A stretch of 64,000 nt of DNA from Branchiostoma floridae (Eukaryota > Chordata > Leptocardii > Amphioxiformes > Branchiostomatidae): contig NC_049992.1 of NCBI RefSeq assembly GCF_000003815.2, positions 8,492,920-8,556,919 on the forward strand, given 5' to 3'. A program made the position numbers and the translations under genes. The notes below the pieces were generated by a model. The model worked only from the letters and a program-made list of their open reading frames with translations. It was not told the origin of the DNA and did not search any database. This document shows, one piece after another, positions 25,538 to 37,654 of this stretch. Position 1 is the stretch's first letter, and the number at the start of each line of letters is the position of its first letter.

Positions 25538-27854
25538 AGAACTTTGGCAGGACAAGGAGGTTACTGACTTTCTTATGGGCCAGAACCTCGGTAGTAATGC
25601 AACTGCAGAGATTCGGGGATCACCCAGTCGTGGTGCAGAGGAAGAGAGCTCTTGTCTATATAGTGAAGAAGACGATCTTTTAAACATGTACTTGCATCAG
25701 GCTTTCAAGGCAGAGGGTGGTTTTGTGGGGGCAGCTAGAGGACGCTTTGATGTGTCTGTCACGTAGGTAAAAGCCAGAGGGAGGTTCGTGCATTGGCTGT
25801 TATTGCTTTGGGTGGTGAGGACGTCCATTGTGTAGAAAGTCCAACCGTCAAGTTATCCCATGGACTGGAATATTACGAAGTAGGACAGCCGTGTGGATTA
25901 GGTGCAAGAAAGTAATCCAAGGAATGAAGTGCTGGAAACAGTTGGTTCTTACTTTTTTTTATTCTCCACTATACACTGTAGTGCTGGCCGTAGGTTTAGT
26001 TTACTGGCAAACCATTGTGTTGTACCAGGGATAGTACATTTCTGCTGGCTGTAGTTTATGTTACAGGTGCACGTGGGCTAGGTGCCATGGTTAGTAGGAC
26101 AGGGAGTTTCCAGTCTATGCACGCGCACCTACCTGCCAAACCCGTTCCAATGCTATTTCCACATTTTGCACTGTTCAAAAAAGCCTACAACACCCACCGT
26201 CGCCAGGCAATGTATTTTTTCCATTGCCAATCTTGTTTGGGAGGCCACGTCCGACACGTTTTTCTGAAACGTGGGGAAGGAATGGCAAGAGCAGGGATGG
26301 TACGCGTCTCAACGCACGTCTCTCGCACAGTTGCGCAAGGTGTAACCGTGCCCGGAGCTGTTGCGTGCATCGTTCGTTTCGCAAGTCTTGCGTCAAAGTC
26401 TTGCGTCAATCCAACGATTGAAGACCAATAGGCGAGCAAAGACATAGTTATTAATCATCGAGCGTAAATCGGATGGCGAACGCCCGTCAGTTGGGCAACG
26501 TTCGGGCGACGTTCGTCCGACTTCCTTTTGTTTACAAATATTGAATTTCTGGGAATGCGAGGGTAATTCTAACATTGTGGCCCCTGTGGCAGTACGTAGG
26601 CTGACTTTGTGACACACTTTCTTTTCTTGCGTCATTTCTATTATGCCCGCGCATTCCATTCATTGTTTAAAAATATTACGACAACAAAATAAGCAACATT
26701 TATTGATCACAAAATAAGCAACATTTATTGATCTCTTGCCTTTTTTTAGGAACGTTTTGTGTTACCTTGTCCGCGTGCAAGAGGTCATGGGAGGTTTATT
26801 ATCATAGATTTATTCACCGTCGATCTCACGAGCCTCGCGTATATGTGAGGGGGACAGTTTTGAGGCGAAAAATACGCAAGACCATCTTAAGATCTTAAAA
26901 TCAGCCGACCTTCCTGCGATCGCGAAGAACGTCCGAAGATCGTATATAATGTGAAGGGGGTATAAAAAAGATTGCCCACGTTTTTGCACGTAGACAGCAA
27001 GTATTTGCGCGTACGGCGGGTTCAGCCCTTAGCGGTCGTCAGGGTCATGGATCTGCGTTGTGTTGACTAAAAGTTTCTGTAGTCTACTATTAACTTAGAG
27101 GATTCAAACTTAGCACATGCCTCTTAGCTTAAAGTTAATACACAATGTAACTGTGTCAAGCTTCGTTTCTTTAATAATTGAAAAGTAGTCTAAAAACCTT
27201 TAATCAACAAATCACGAATTCGGCTATAAATCCAACTGACTCTAACATCACAACTCCATGAACTCACCCCATTCAAGCAGCTGTAAAACAGAAACCATTG
27301 GAAGTTCAGAACTGAAAATTGGCATGTAAACTATGGAGTCATTTGTTATTATGTTGTTGTTATTTCACAATAATTGTAAGGTGGTCAGATTTAGAGGAAG
27401 TGATCGTCGGACAAACTTCCAAGGGTGTGGTCAGCTTCAAATCAAATGACTTGCTCATAAAATTCTGTCAAAAATATTGATGATAGGATCAGATGTATCG
27501 TTTTCATACGTCAAAGTTTCTATCATGTTAGATGTAAAATAGCCGAACAAAATTAATGAGCTGTTATGCGACTGTGACAGACATAGAGGAAGGGAGAAGC
27601 TATAAACAATTCATCGTTTCCTTTTCAGGGGGGGGGCGACTTTGCGGGATCTTGGCCCAAAGAGTAATTGTCATAATCGCACTTTTCAATGGTATCCTTG
27701 TGATAATCATTCACAAGACGACGAAGTACAGACGCATTTCATGTCAGACAACTTTGGTACAAAGTATCGAAATCAACTGAGGACACTTTATGAGTTTAGA
27801 TTTTGGTTTTGTTTTAGAGAAAAACACTACGAGGCCCTTTACAATGCATTGACG

Positions 27855-27878
27855 CAAGGACGTTATATAACGTCCTTG
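27855..27878. repeat. Perfect 24-bp palindrome
   Basis: The sequence is centred on GGACGTTATATAACGTCC. A related imperfect hairpin (GGACGTTATATGACATATAA) occurs at 45498, so this may be the end signature of a dispersed repeat. Confidence 0.7.
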
Positions 27879-28024
27879 TTTGACAGATGTCTTCCTTCAG
27901 ATATCTATGACAAAGGAAATAACTTATATAAATGGTGCCAGGCCGCGTCATGTTGCAGACATTTAGACGATGTTGCAACTATCTCATCTTCACCCCTCTT
28001 TTGCCACTGTTTGGCATTATGTGG

Positions 28025-28097
28025 GCCCCAGTGGCCTAATGGATAAGGCGTCAGCCTCCTAAGTTGAAGATTGCGGGTTCGAGTCCCGTCTGGGGTA
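28025..28097 (+). tRNA. tRNA-Arg (anticodon CCT)
   Basis: 73 nt with an intact cloverleaf. The acceptor GCCCCAG pairs with CTGGGGT (terminal G-U). The A box reads TGGCCTAATGG, the anticodon loop CTCCTAA gives CCT, and the T arm GCGGGTTCGAGTCCCGT is perfect. It closely resembles vertebrate tRNA-Arg-CCT. It decodes AGG. It lies 254 bases beyond the 3' end of receptor gene B, on the opposite strand. Confidence 0.95.
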
Positions 28098-28350
28098 CAA
28101 GCATTTATGGTGTTTACGGTCTTCTTAAAAAGCAATATGATATTCATGCATAAGGGCATTTTGATGGTGTACGGTCTTCTTAATAAAAACCAATATGATA
28201 TTCATGCATTAGGGCCTACAGATTCGTCAATGATAATGATACATTTGTTGTACAGTTATTGTCACATTGTTTTACAAAATGAGTTAGTCAAGTGCACATT
28301 TGCAGCCTGTTCATCTGGACAACAACACTGCTAGTTACCACTACCCCAAC

Positions 28351-31300
28351 TCAAGTTTTCCTCAAATGTTCATATATCGGTACCACTGGCTTCAGCTCTT
28401 GGTAGACACTTTCTTCCTGTAGACGTGGTGAAATTATTTCCATGGGCATGTCGTACCCACTGCAACTTGAAGGACGCTGATGATGAGCGACCGTATTCCT
28501 GTTAACGACATCTTCGTATACTTCCGACTCTTCCGCTGAAAATAAGAATTATGCCTTATAAGATCAAATGTTAAGCTATATTTCACGTATAGGTATATGT
28601 TAGGTACAGCATGTTTACTTACTGTATATGATGGTTATTTGAGGCATCTTGACAATGAAAATTCTCTTCGCATGATTTTAGTTACTAGCAAAATGCGACA
28701 TNNNNNNNNNNNNNNNNNNNNNNNNNNNNNNNNNNNNNNNNNNNNNNNNNNNNNNNNNNNNNNNNNNNNNNNNNNNNNNNNNNNNNNNNNNNNNNNNNNN
28801 NTGTGACGAAGCAAACAGAGGCCGCTTACTCCTCTATTTGTTCCATTTCTACGTTTTGTCTGCGACCCGGAGTCTGGTAGAGACTACCATTACCATAACC
28901 GGTAGGGGTTTTAAAAATACAAGACTTTATTACATTTACTCACTTTTTTTTGCTCGCAGGCGCCGTATCAACATCATTGCCAGAATCCCCACCACAGCAC
29001 CCACAATGGCTGCACCGATGGAAATCCCTGCGTATATGCCGTGCTCCACTAGTTTTGTAGCACCTGGTTAATGTGTGTTAACAGACAAATTGTCGTCATA
29101 AAATTGGCATATTTGTTCAGAAATTTGTGAATTTTCTTGTTGACTACGGTAAGTACATTCGATAATCGATTCTTACCGGTTGTACTGCCGTCGACGTATC
29201 CGGCTAGTAGAGAGTTCATGTCATTCGTAATCTAATCGGGTGAAAAGAGAAGACAACGGCTTGAATATAGCTATAGGTGAATGATGAATGTCAAAATTTA
29301 TAATAGCCAAATGTAGCACAAGTATGGAGATGGTGGAATTGTATGTGGATCAATGCGTGTGTTGATGTCAAGAATCAACAATTAAATTGTTCCAGCGTTG
29401 GTTAATAAGAAGTTTAATTGCAAGTTCATGCCAGAGGGCTAATTGCAAGTACATGGTATAAACACAGGAGATATACAAGTGACAATGAACAATGATAAAC
29501 AATATTCTACTCTAATACTAGTGTTTGCTATTTCTAAACAGGTGGGTTTGGCTTCTTTTTTGGACTTTTCTTACCGTATATATTTTCCTGGTCCGGAGCA
29601 TGGCGTTGTTTGTGGCGGTAATGATGAAGTGGTAGGTGGAATCGTTGAGGGGTTGGCTGCTCATCTTGTCTGCATCCAGAACAAGATCGTAGTTCCTCAA
29701 GTAACACACTTCGTCAACAGGATTGCAGCTGCAAAGCGGTGCGTGACAGCCGGTGTCTGTTAGCTGTGAAAGTAAGTTTTTTACATGCAGCAGTATGAGT
29801 AACATCGATTCGTCGAGCTTTATTGAGCGTGGAGTACATCTTTTGTTTTTAATTTTTGATTTGATTTATTCGGCTGCATAGAAAACTTCTTGTCACAGCC
29901 AGGCAGGGTTACGTGACTTGCAATTGTTCTCCAAGCAGAAGTTGGGCCGCGGCCTGTGTTTCCTTACTATCCTTACAAGCGTACTGTCTGTGATAACTGA
30001 ATATTACAAGGCTATCTATGTTTGACACATCTCTGCGGTAATATTTCAAATCGCACATGGTGCTCTAGAAAAAGTCGACGTCTGATGTTTTTAGATGATT
30101 TTCATAAAGATAAAAAGGCATTGGTACACCAGCACACACCGATTGTCTCTTGACAGGTATCTGTCCCTCTCCTTGCACCACGCGTACGCTTGTGTCAGTA
30201 AGGTCTTGTATTTCCCAATGGATGTCGTGCAACCCACTATGGTCATCATACGCTGTAAACAACATCCTGAGGGCATGAAGATGAGGATAAAGTCAAACTT
30301 ATCTGCAGACATATTTCGATTTAGACAAATACATGTATACAGTACTCGTGGAGAATACAAGCTTAATGTTGAAGCTGTAATTAACGTAACAGCTTCTGTC
30401 TTGCACATGAGATCAAACGTAACGGTGTCCCGTCTTCTCTTGTCACAAATTGCATTTTTGGAAACAATTATGGGAAATAATATTAAGTACATTCATCATG
30501 CCAACNNNNNNNNNNNNNNNNNNNNNNNNNNNNNNNNNNNNNNNNNNNNNNNNNNNNNNNNNNNNNNNNNNNNNNNNNNNNNNNNNNNNNNNNNNNNNNN
30601 NNNNNGACGGGTGGACATGCCCATTCTCAAACCCTCCACGATTTTGTGTTATGTTAATGACTTTGCCTTTATATGTGCCTTCGTCATATATTCAGAGAAT
30701 GTTTCCCATAAAGTAATCTTTTTCAACCTGTACCCTCCACAATTTTGATTACTTATACAGGAATAACTTACTACGGTAGTGAAAAAAGATTTATGGTGTC
30801 TCTTGTATTATATGATGACACAATCTTCTAAAATCTCTTTGATATTATGTACGTTGCTTCTTTCATAAAAACCGCTTTGGGGCCTTCACCAAATATACTT
30901 TTGCCTCTTTGTAAATGAGACCAGTGGTCCCCGACATAGCTGCCGCTCACCATTACATTTGTAACATCCATCCAGTTGTCAGGAGGGCCTGTGAGAGTCC
31001 GTCCTCCTTGGTGATCTGCTCCCCAAGATGTTTGGAACATCACGATACCGTTTGCGTTAGGGATAACCTCGCGGGACCTAGTTGCTGGGGGTAGGCCTAT
31101 GGAAGAGAGGAACATGTAGCTAAAAGTGGTATCTCACTGCACTTGGGGCGCCGGTGTGGCACTGTGGGGTTCGAAAGAGTACTCAACTAATTTCAGAGAT
31201 AAAGAACGAATTTTCATACTTTTTGTGTACTTCGTCGTCTTCGAAGTCATACTTTTACGTATACACAATATCTGAATTATTTTAAAATCGATAAAATAAC

Positions 31301-34300
31301 CAAACAGTGACACAGTGAACGAACCCCGCAGTGACGCAAGCTTGACGCAAGTGCAGTGAGAGTGCACCTTAATAGTACATAAAAAGAGTGATATAGAAAA
31401 TTGAGACGTACCAAAAATATTGAAAACAGGACTTACCCGTCAGCTCCTCGTATCCAGATGTAATGGGAGGATAACGTTGCCTTACAGGATTGAGGAACTT
31501 GTTTTGACGATGGAGTTGGTTGTAGAAATGACCCGGCCACTTCACGACTACCTATCGGATTTAACAAGGTTACAGGATCAAAGTCAATATCTGTACTGCA
31601 CAGTTGTCAAAGGTTGGTTTTTCATTACGATGATAGAATCTTAAATACTATATTACCTTCGGGCCATTCCCCGTACCGTCTTGCAAATCAGTCTGCCAAG
31701 CGGAGTTACTAGCGACTGAATCCACCCACAAATGACCGGATGCGGCAACCTCTACTGTGCTGATGTCGTCAAAGATTATGAAACGGCGAGCAGAGATGTA
31801 GTTTCCATCATACGGACCGCAGGAATCTTCCACTGTCAAGACTATACTGTATACACCTAAAATAAATGGAATACAAACAAAAATCTCGCATTTTAGAGAT
31901 GTACTCCCTTAGTAATCAATACTTTAGATACAACATTCAAGATATTTTACCTACGGAGTATTTTATGAGAATACGTTACTACAACCACGTGAGGCGCACG
32001 TAATGTTGGAAAATATTAATGTCCATATAGTTCTACCATTTGACATTTCACAAAAATAGACGGGATACCTTTTTTTTGAGAAAGATATACATGTAATACA
32101 TGTATCACATTTGTAGAGACACGATTTCCGTCCTTGAAAAGATGCCTGCTAGTACCTGTTTCATTTAGTGTAACATTCCATCCTTTTACGTCAGGCGCAA
32201 CTCTTCCCCCAGTGATCGCGGGATATCTTTCTTGTAGCTCGTCTCCGAACGGTGCCAGTAAGAACACCTCATACTCGTACTCTCCTAACCCTGCGTCATC
32301 GTCTCGCCAGCCGGACCAGCGGAGGTTAAGGTGGCCCTGGAAAAAAATAAGGCTATGCTTATTATTTACACGCGGCCGAGAACTTCAACTAGTCGCTCTA
32401 TCGTATCGTATGATGCCCCTAATCTCCATGCAGATCTTGTTGTGACATAAAGATACTATCATAAGCTTGGGTAGGAGTTTGGCCAGCAGAGGAGTTCCTA
32501 TACGACCAATAAAACTCCTCTCCCGGCTAAACTCCTTCCCAAGCTTATGATAGTATCTTTATGTCACAACAAGATCTGCCTGGAGATTACGATGCTCTCA
32601 CATCCCCGTAAAAGTTGGGGGCAAGGGCACAAGGTGTAAGGAGCTGTTCACGATACCCGACGAGTGATACTACAGTGTAGCATTTCTTTCTTATACTGGT
32701 GGTGGTCACCTTTCAGGTGGTATGACATTCACATATTGTATAATAATTGTTTAGTTCGTTTGAGTCAGTGTGTGCCTGCACTTTAGAGAGCTGACGATAT
32801 ACAAGAAGCTGCTGAGAAACATGGCAGAGGAAGTTGAAAAGCCCAGCTTCTGGCTGTGGGTTAGAAGGAAGGGAAACACATGGGTGTAGACATCAGAGAA
32901 GTGACCGAAGTCTAGTCCAGCGTCTGGCAGTGAGACAGAAGGAAGGTACACATGTAGAAAGAGTCTAGGAGTGAGGAGAGATCGAAGTCCAGTCCAATGT
33001 CTGGTCAAGGGTTATCAGAAAGGTGAAAAAAGAAACAGCATAGGAGCGAGGCAGGAATAGCAGTGAGACAAGTGGGAGACGTCCCACCACCTTGAGGGCG
33101 TACCAGCGATTGTATTAGGGACGAAACGCCAGAGAAAGGATGGCGTCAAGAGCAAGACCTCATAGCATGTGAGCTTAAGTTCACTCTGTTTTTCCAATGA
33201 TGATGTCGCTTAAAATGAACAAAATATTTGATCCCCTTATGATGGTTAAAGCGTACGTGCAAAACAATTTAACATACATTTTTGGTGATAGCTGGCCCCC
33301 TGTCCAGCATATTGTCTGTACAGCCGCCTGACACAGAGCAGTGGTAGGGACTTTCAAAGTCGAACGTGAAGTGTGCGGTATGGCCGATCTCTCGTCCGGT
33401 GAAGTAGACCGGTGGGTTCACGGTGTAACTGGACGTGCCGTCATAGTTCCGGATCCTGACGTATCCACCGTTTCTGGACTTTGTTGTAAAGTAGAAGCTG
33501 AAAGGTATGGACAAGGGAATCTTTTCACTTCCATTATGACCAGAGGTTTACAATGGGGTGACGTAAGAAAGAACAGTTTGTCATTTTTGATAGAACCTAA
33601 ACTTAATGTCTGTGCATAGATCTAATGCTAGTATACAGACTGCATGGCTTACATTCGCAGACACTTTTCTTCACCGTCCATTTCACCATTCAATCTAATG
33701 TGTGAGGATTTAATAACGCATACCTGTCGCCGTGCAGTGGTGTGGATGTCATCATCGTACTTTTCAAGCAGTCGTGTAGAGATGACTTGGGGTTGTCTCT
33801 GCTGATACCACCGTCCAAGCAAGGCATTGTTCCACTGCTTACCCGGGTGCCACCTTGACCAAATTGAGAACAAGAACAAAGCGTTCTTACCTAGCCTGGC
33901 ATATAAAATGTCAGTACTAGCTATGTGAAATAAAAGCTACTCACATATTTGCTAACGAGTGCTGTCGGGACCACCTGACCGTCCACCGGCACTGATGGAC
34001 GATAAACGTCAAGGTATCACAAGTAACTAATAACAATAAACATAAACTCATTTTTGACATTGCCATAACCCACCTCTCTGCAGCCACCAGTCCACCGATG
34101 CTGAGATCACACCTATCCCGTGGTCATCTATGTAGTAATGTCTGGGCCAGTCTGTCGCACTGGGGCCTTGGAAACTGGTTTCCCATTCAGCCTAAAGAAA
34201 GCCATAAGATATTAGCTGCAATGATAAGCAGAATTTGAAATGAACGCAACAATCCCTACCGAACCCCTACGATTAAATCAATTTTCGATTAAAAGTGGAA

Positions 34301-37300
34301 ATTCCCTGCCTCAAACTGAAGCTGGCTGTTGATAGATGATCCGATGTTGGTCCAGATAGAGGGTGATGTCATGCTGTCGGTACATGGTGCCTCTATGGTG
34401 CCCTTCTCCAGTCCGTTAACCATTCTCTTCAGTTTCCCCATGCAGTAATACATGACAGGAGGGGCAGAAACTGAAATAAACAATGACACAAAACTAAAGG
34501 GTGGGTTTTAAGCTGAATTGCTAGGAAAGAACATATAAATGCTATTCTTATTTTACAATTAAGGGTTAATGACGTGCCCCCGAGGTGTATATGGCATCAT
34601 AACACCTGGTCCTCTGCTATAATCACCAAATAAAACCACCGAGTGAGCGAAGCGAACGGTGCCGGTGTCGATTCATTTTGACCAATCAGATGAGCGATAC
34701 ACACCGGCCTGGCCGGATCTATGTGTTACGGCGTCATAACCAACGTGGAACGGGGCCTTCTGATTGGTCCGCGGCGCCATGAATTTGTATTAACAAGAAG
34801 TTCAAGTAGACTGTGTTTACACAATCTCTCGCTGGCTGGAGTTAATGACACCCTCCCCTAGGGCGGTGGAAATTGTAGGGACGGCCGCTAGGAGCGCGAT
34901 TTTAGTCAGGCTAGAAGTTCAAGGACTGGTAACAATACTCAACTCGTCAAACAGTTGTTTCCAGCAAAGCGTGGTGCGCATGTGCAGGAAGACGGTGTAC
35001 CGTCGGCACATCTGCCCGGGTAGCAAAATGTGCTGTCAGGTCGCCATGAGCACAGCTCTGCAGAGGCAGGGAATATGGTTATGAACGAATGATAGTCTTA
35101 ATCATAAATTCACGGACTATCGTGCTAAATACAAGCATACAAATATAGAAGCCGTAACGAAGTTTGATGTGCGACATAGTATGCTCAAAACGGATGTCTG
35201 ATTGCATGAGAAAAAAAAATTGTCAGTCCTAGTCAAGGTGAGAAAACCTATGTTCACAAAGACAAATACACACAGACACAAACATAGATCTTAATTTTAT
35301 ATTTCTCAAACATAGATCTAACTCTGTATTTCTTAATTTTGAAATCCACATTTAGAAACAATGATCATAATAAGTTTGGAGAGGGACGCAAGATGATACA
35401 AGTATGATTTTAGCAATGTTATGGCATAATGACCTTTTTTCATTTCAATTACAGAGTAAACATTTTTGTTCAATTACGAAATACTTATCTGTACGATCTC
35501 ACTTGTGCATGATCTTCCGTCGGCCGAGAGTCGGTACGCCTTTTTGTCGCCACCCCTGTAATAAATACACCTCGTACATCGCGAGACCATTTGCCCGGAA
35601 CATGGGGCGTAGCTCTCACAGTTGACGATGCTTTGGCATGCTGCACGGGAATGTCATCATATCCATGTCATTAATACTGACCATAAATCATGATAAAAGT
35701 GCGATTTGTCAGCAATGGGCAACAATTTGCATATTCAAACAGATCAAGGGTCGCTTTTTCATCGGCTCGAATTACAGTCAAACCTGTCTATAGCGGTCAC
35801 TCAAGGGACTGGCCAAAATTGGCCACTATAGAGAGGTGGCCCCTATAGAGAATATGCTAATTAATTGACCACAAGCAATAAGTTACACATGGTTCTAGTA
35901 CCCACTGATCTTTATTCACATAATACAGTACTGTACATGTACTGCAATGATTTTTACACTATATGTATTAAGAAAACAAAAGCTATAAAAATTTTAAATG
36001 TTCTACACTTGATATTGTCTGAAGAGACTGGTATCGTAAAATGTATTTGATTTTTCGTCTTGTATTCTTTGATACTTCGCCGTCCGTGTGTTCCCGCTCG
36101 CGTTCACACGTACGCGTCAGATTCGCCCATTATGCTAATGTGGTACTCACAAGAGAAGTCTCGTCATTTTAGACTTATCTCTTAATAAATGTAAGAATAA
36201 AATCCACCATAGTCTGAAGTTCATATCATTTTGTCTTTGTAACAATTTATTTAGAAAGTTTTTGTGATGTAAATTAACCTAAGCGATAGTGTATTAGAAC
36301 GTAACTTTAACACAATTTACCTCCATAATATTGGTGTCGTCTATTGACCTTATATGACCTCGTTTGTCAGCGGGTAAGGGTAGCGCCAGTTTACGAAGTT
36401 TTGTTTTGAAATTAAGTCAAAGAGGTTTAAAATCCGGCGTAGGGTGACGATACGTCCGCTGTATATGGCCGAACGTGTGCCGAAACATAGATCAGCGGTC
36501 CTCGTGGCCGTAATCGGCAGTGTTTTTGTACCTGCGGGACCGGAAATCGTGTGGCCGTGGCCGCGTTGGACAGGTGGCCGCTAAGCCTATTTCTTAATCA
36601 TTACGAATCCAAGGGACCGACAAAAAGTGGCCACTATGGGCAGGTGGCCGTTATGCAAAGGTGGCCGCTAATACAGGTTTGACTGTATTAATGAACTGCA
36701 TGCTTGAACAACTAGAGATTTCTAGACGCCCGGGTGTCGGTTAGAGGGATGAAACATACCCTAGCTTCAGTGGAATCAGTACTTAATTAGCATCTTATGG
36801 ATGTGGATGTTATGGGCATAATATAAACTCCACGTTACCCATAGAGTAGGCCGCATGTCTTAGATAATACGACAATGAAGCTTTATGCTCGGTTGACAGG
36901 AAGACTGATCTTTACGTCATTATATAATGTGATATGTTCTGACTTTCTGTATTCTAGCAGCACTTGCCATGGTAGAATGTGTTACTAGTAAAGGCCCGTT
37001 TATTGCACAGAAAGCTCTCCCCAAATTTCCAACCGGTAAACACACGTTTTAAGGATCGGAACGATACTAGGGGTGGGTACCGGTATAGAAAATTCAGGTC
37101 CAGGTAAGGTTCAGGTCCAGACGATAACGGTCCAGGTCTAGGTCCAGGTCTCTTTTTTCTGGACCGGTCCAACAAGAAAAAAACGGTTTTGTGCCGGTAC
37201 ACCGTACCGGTACTCACCCCTAGATGATAGTCTTACCAAACGTATTTCCGATCCTCATTGAAATGATGAGCACTCCCCACAATACCTGTTGAGAGTATAA

Positions 37301-37654
37301 ACATCTCATATCAGTGCCGAAGTTCTGATCTCAAAGACTTTGTCATGAAGTCTAAGAAGAACTTTCAAAAAAATGGTTCATTTATAATAACAGCTCAGTT
37401 TTGTTATTCAATTTTCCGTCTTACGGGCAATAACGAATGGAAGGTTTAGGCCGCCTATATGGAAATGTATGGCCCCTACGGTCAGTATTCACAATGGTAA
37501 CTGTATTGACGATGGTAATATCCTCATAATCAGTTATAGGACAAGGTTTATAGACGCGGCATTTTTTCTGCCTTTATACTGACTATGCTTTGGTTTACAT
37601 AGCACAAAGGTACAAAGATTAATTTCTTACCAGCTGACCCTTGATGACGTTCAT
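28351..37654 (-). CDS. Type I transmembrane receptor B with ITAM-like cytoplasmic tail
   Basis: Exons in order: 37654-37631, 37285-37237, 35640-35503, 35057-34944, 34470-34310, 34191-34074, 33991-33945, 33890-33724, 33497-33278, 32336-32156, 31856-31657, 31551-31437, 31096-30951, (one missing), 30252-30140, 29763-29575, 29231-29177, 29063-28944, 28535-28351. Phases agree throughout except before 30252, where an exon of 3n+1 bases is needed; it may lie in the assembly gap at 30506-30605. Domains: signal peptide (MNVIKGQL-VLWGVLIISM), six-Cys module (ACQSIVNCESYAPC), EGF-like (CTCAPRFAGNNC), an unknown region, then FN3-like repeats with LNLRWSGWRDDDAGLGEYEY and YDDHSGLHDIHWEI, a helix (YAGISIGAAIVGAVVGILA) followed by RRLRAKK, and a tail with YEDV and YQELKPVVPIYEHL. 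At least 780 residues. Compared with gene A, the PLAT and sushi exons are absent. Exon 5 uses a possible GC donor. Function unknown; the tail suggests SH2-kinase signalling. Confidence 0.83.
28702..28801. other. Assembly gap (100 N)
   Basis: Exactly 100 N. It falls in the intron between the tail exon and the transmembrane exon of receptor B. Confidence 1.
29845..29945 (-). repeat. 3' tail of a truncated retroposon, second copy
   Basis: Same AATAAATCAAATCAA-type tail and CAGGCAGGG block as at 15935-16035. It lies in an intron of receptor B. Confidence 0.55.
30506..30605. other. Assembly gap (100 N), probably hiding or flanking an exon of receptor B
   Basis: Exactly 100 N. The flanking receptor exons are in incompatible phases (0 and 1), so a coding exon is missing between 30253 and 30950. 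Confidence 0.95.
32420..32589. repeat. Long near-perfect hairpin (fold-back element)
   Basis: Arms of about 75 bases are inverted complements, for example ACATAAAGATACTATCATAA on the left and its reverse complement on the right, with a short loop near 32500-32508. It lies in an intron of receptor B. It may be a fold-back transposon or a recent local inversion. Confidence 0.9.
35775..36685. mobile_element. Tc1/mariner-type non-autonomous element, about 0.9 kb
   Basis: It begins CAGTCAAACCTGT and ends ACAGGTTTGACTG, flanked on both sides by TA, the usual target duplication of Tc1/mariner elements. The inverted ends continue inside as 'gcggtcac' / 'gtggccgc' motifs that recur near the right end. 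No transposase ORF. It lies in intron 2 of receptor B, where gene A has its PLAT and sushi exons. Confidence 0.8.
37068..37222. mobile_element. Short MITE of the GGGTACCGGTA family, copy 1
   Basis: The ends TAGGGGTGGGTACCGGTA and TACCGGTACTCACCCCTA are inverted complements with one or two differences. The interior is rich in CAGGTCCAGG. It lies 15 bases downstream of the exon 2 donor of receptor B. The same family recurs at 40336. Confidence 0.75.

Larger units (their letters stand above)
24156..28024. other. Gene-poor stretch between repeat R2 and tRNA-Arg
   Basis: Contains a CA microsatellite, a 36-bp minisatellite and a perfect 24-bp palindrome, listed separately. ORFs at 26015-26431 and 27642-28046 have no recognisable domain; the latter runs through the tRNA. 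About 26220-26560 is GC-richer. I see no supportable gene. Confidence 0.4.

Noticed and set aside
26015-26431. 138-codon plus-strand ORF near the 36-bp minisatellite
   Set aside because: No recognisable domain; overlapping ORFs of similar length occur on the other strand in this GC-richer stretch.
27642-28046. 134-codon plus-strand ORF
   Set aside because: It runs into tRNA-Arg and has no domain or splice context.
30095-30748. 217-codon plus-strand ORF
   Set aside because: It runs through the 100-N gap and lies antisense to a receptor exon, so its length is artificial.
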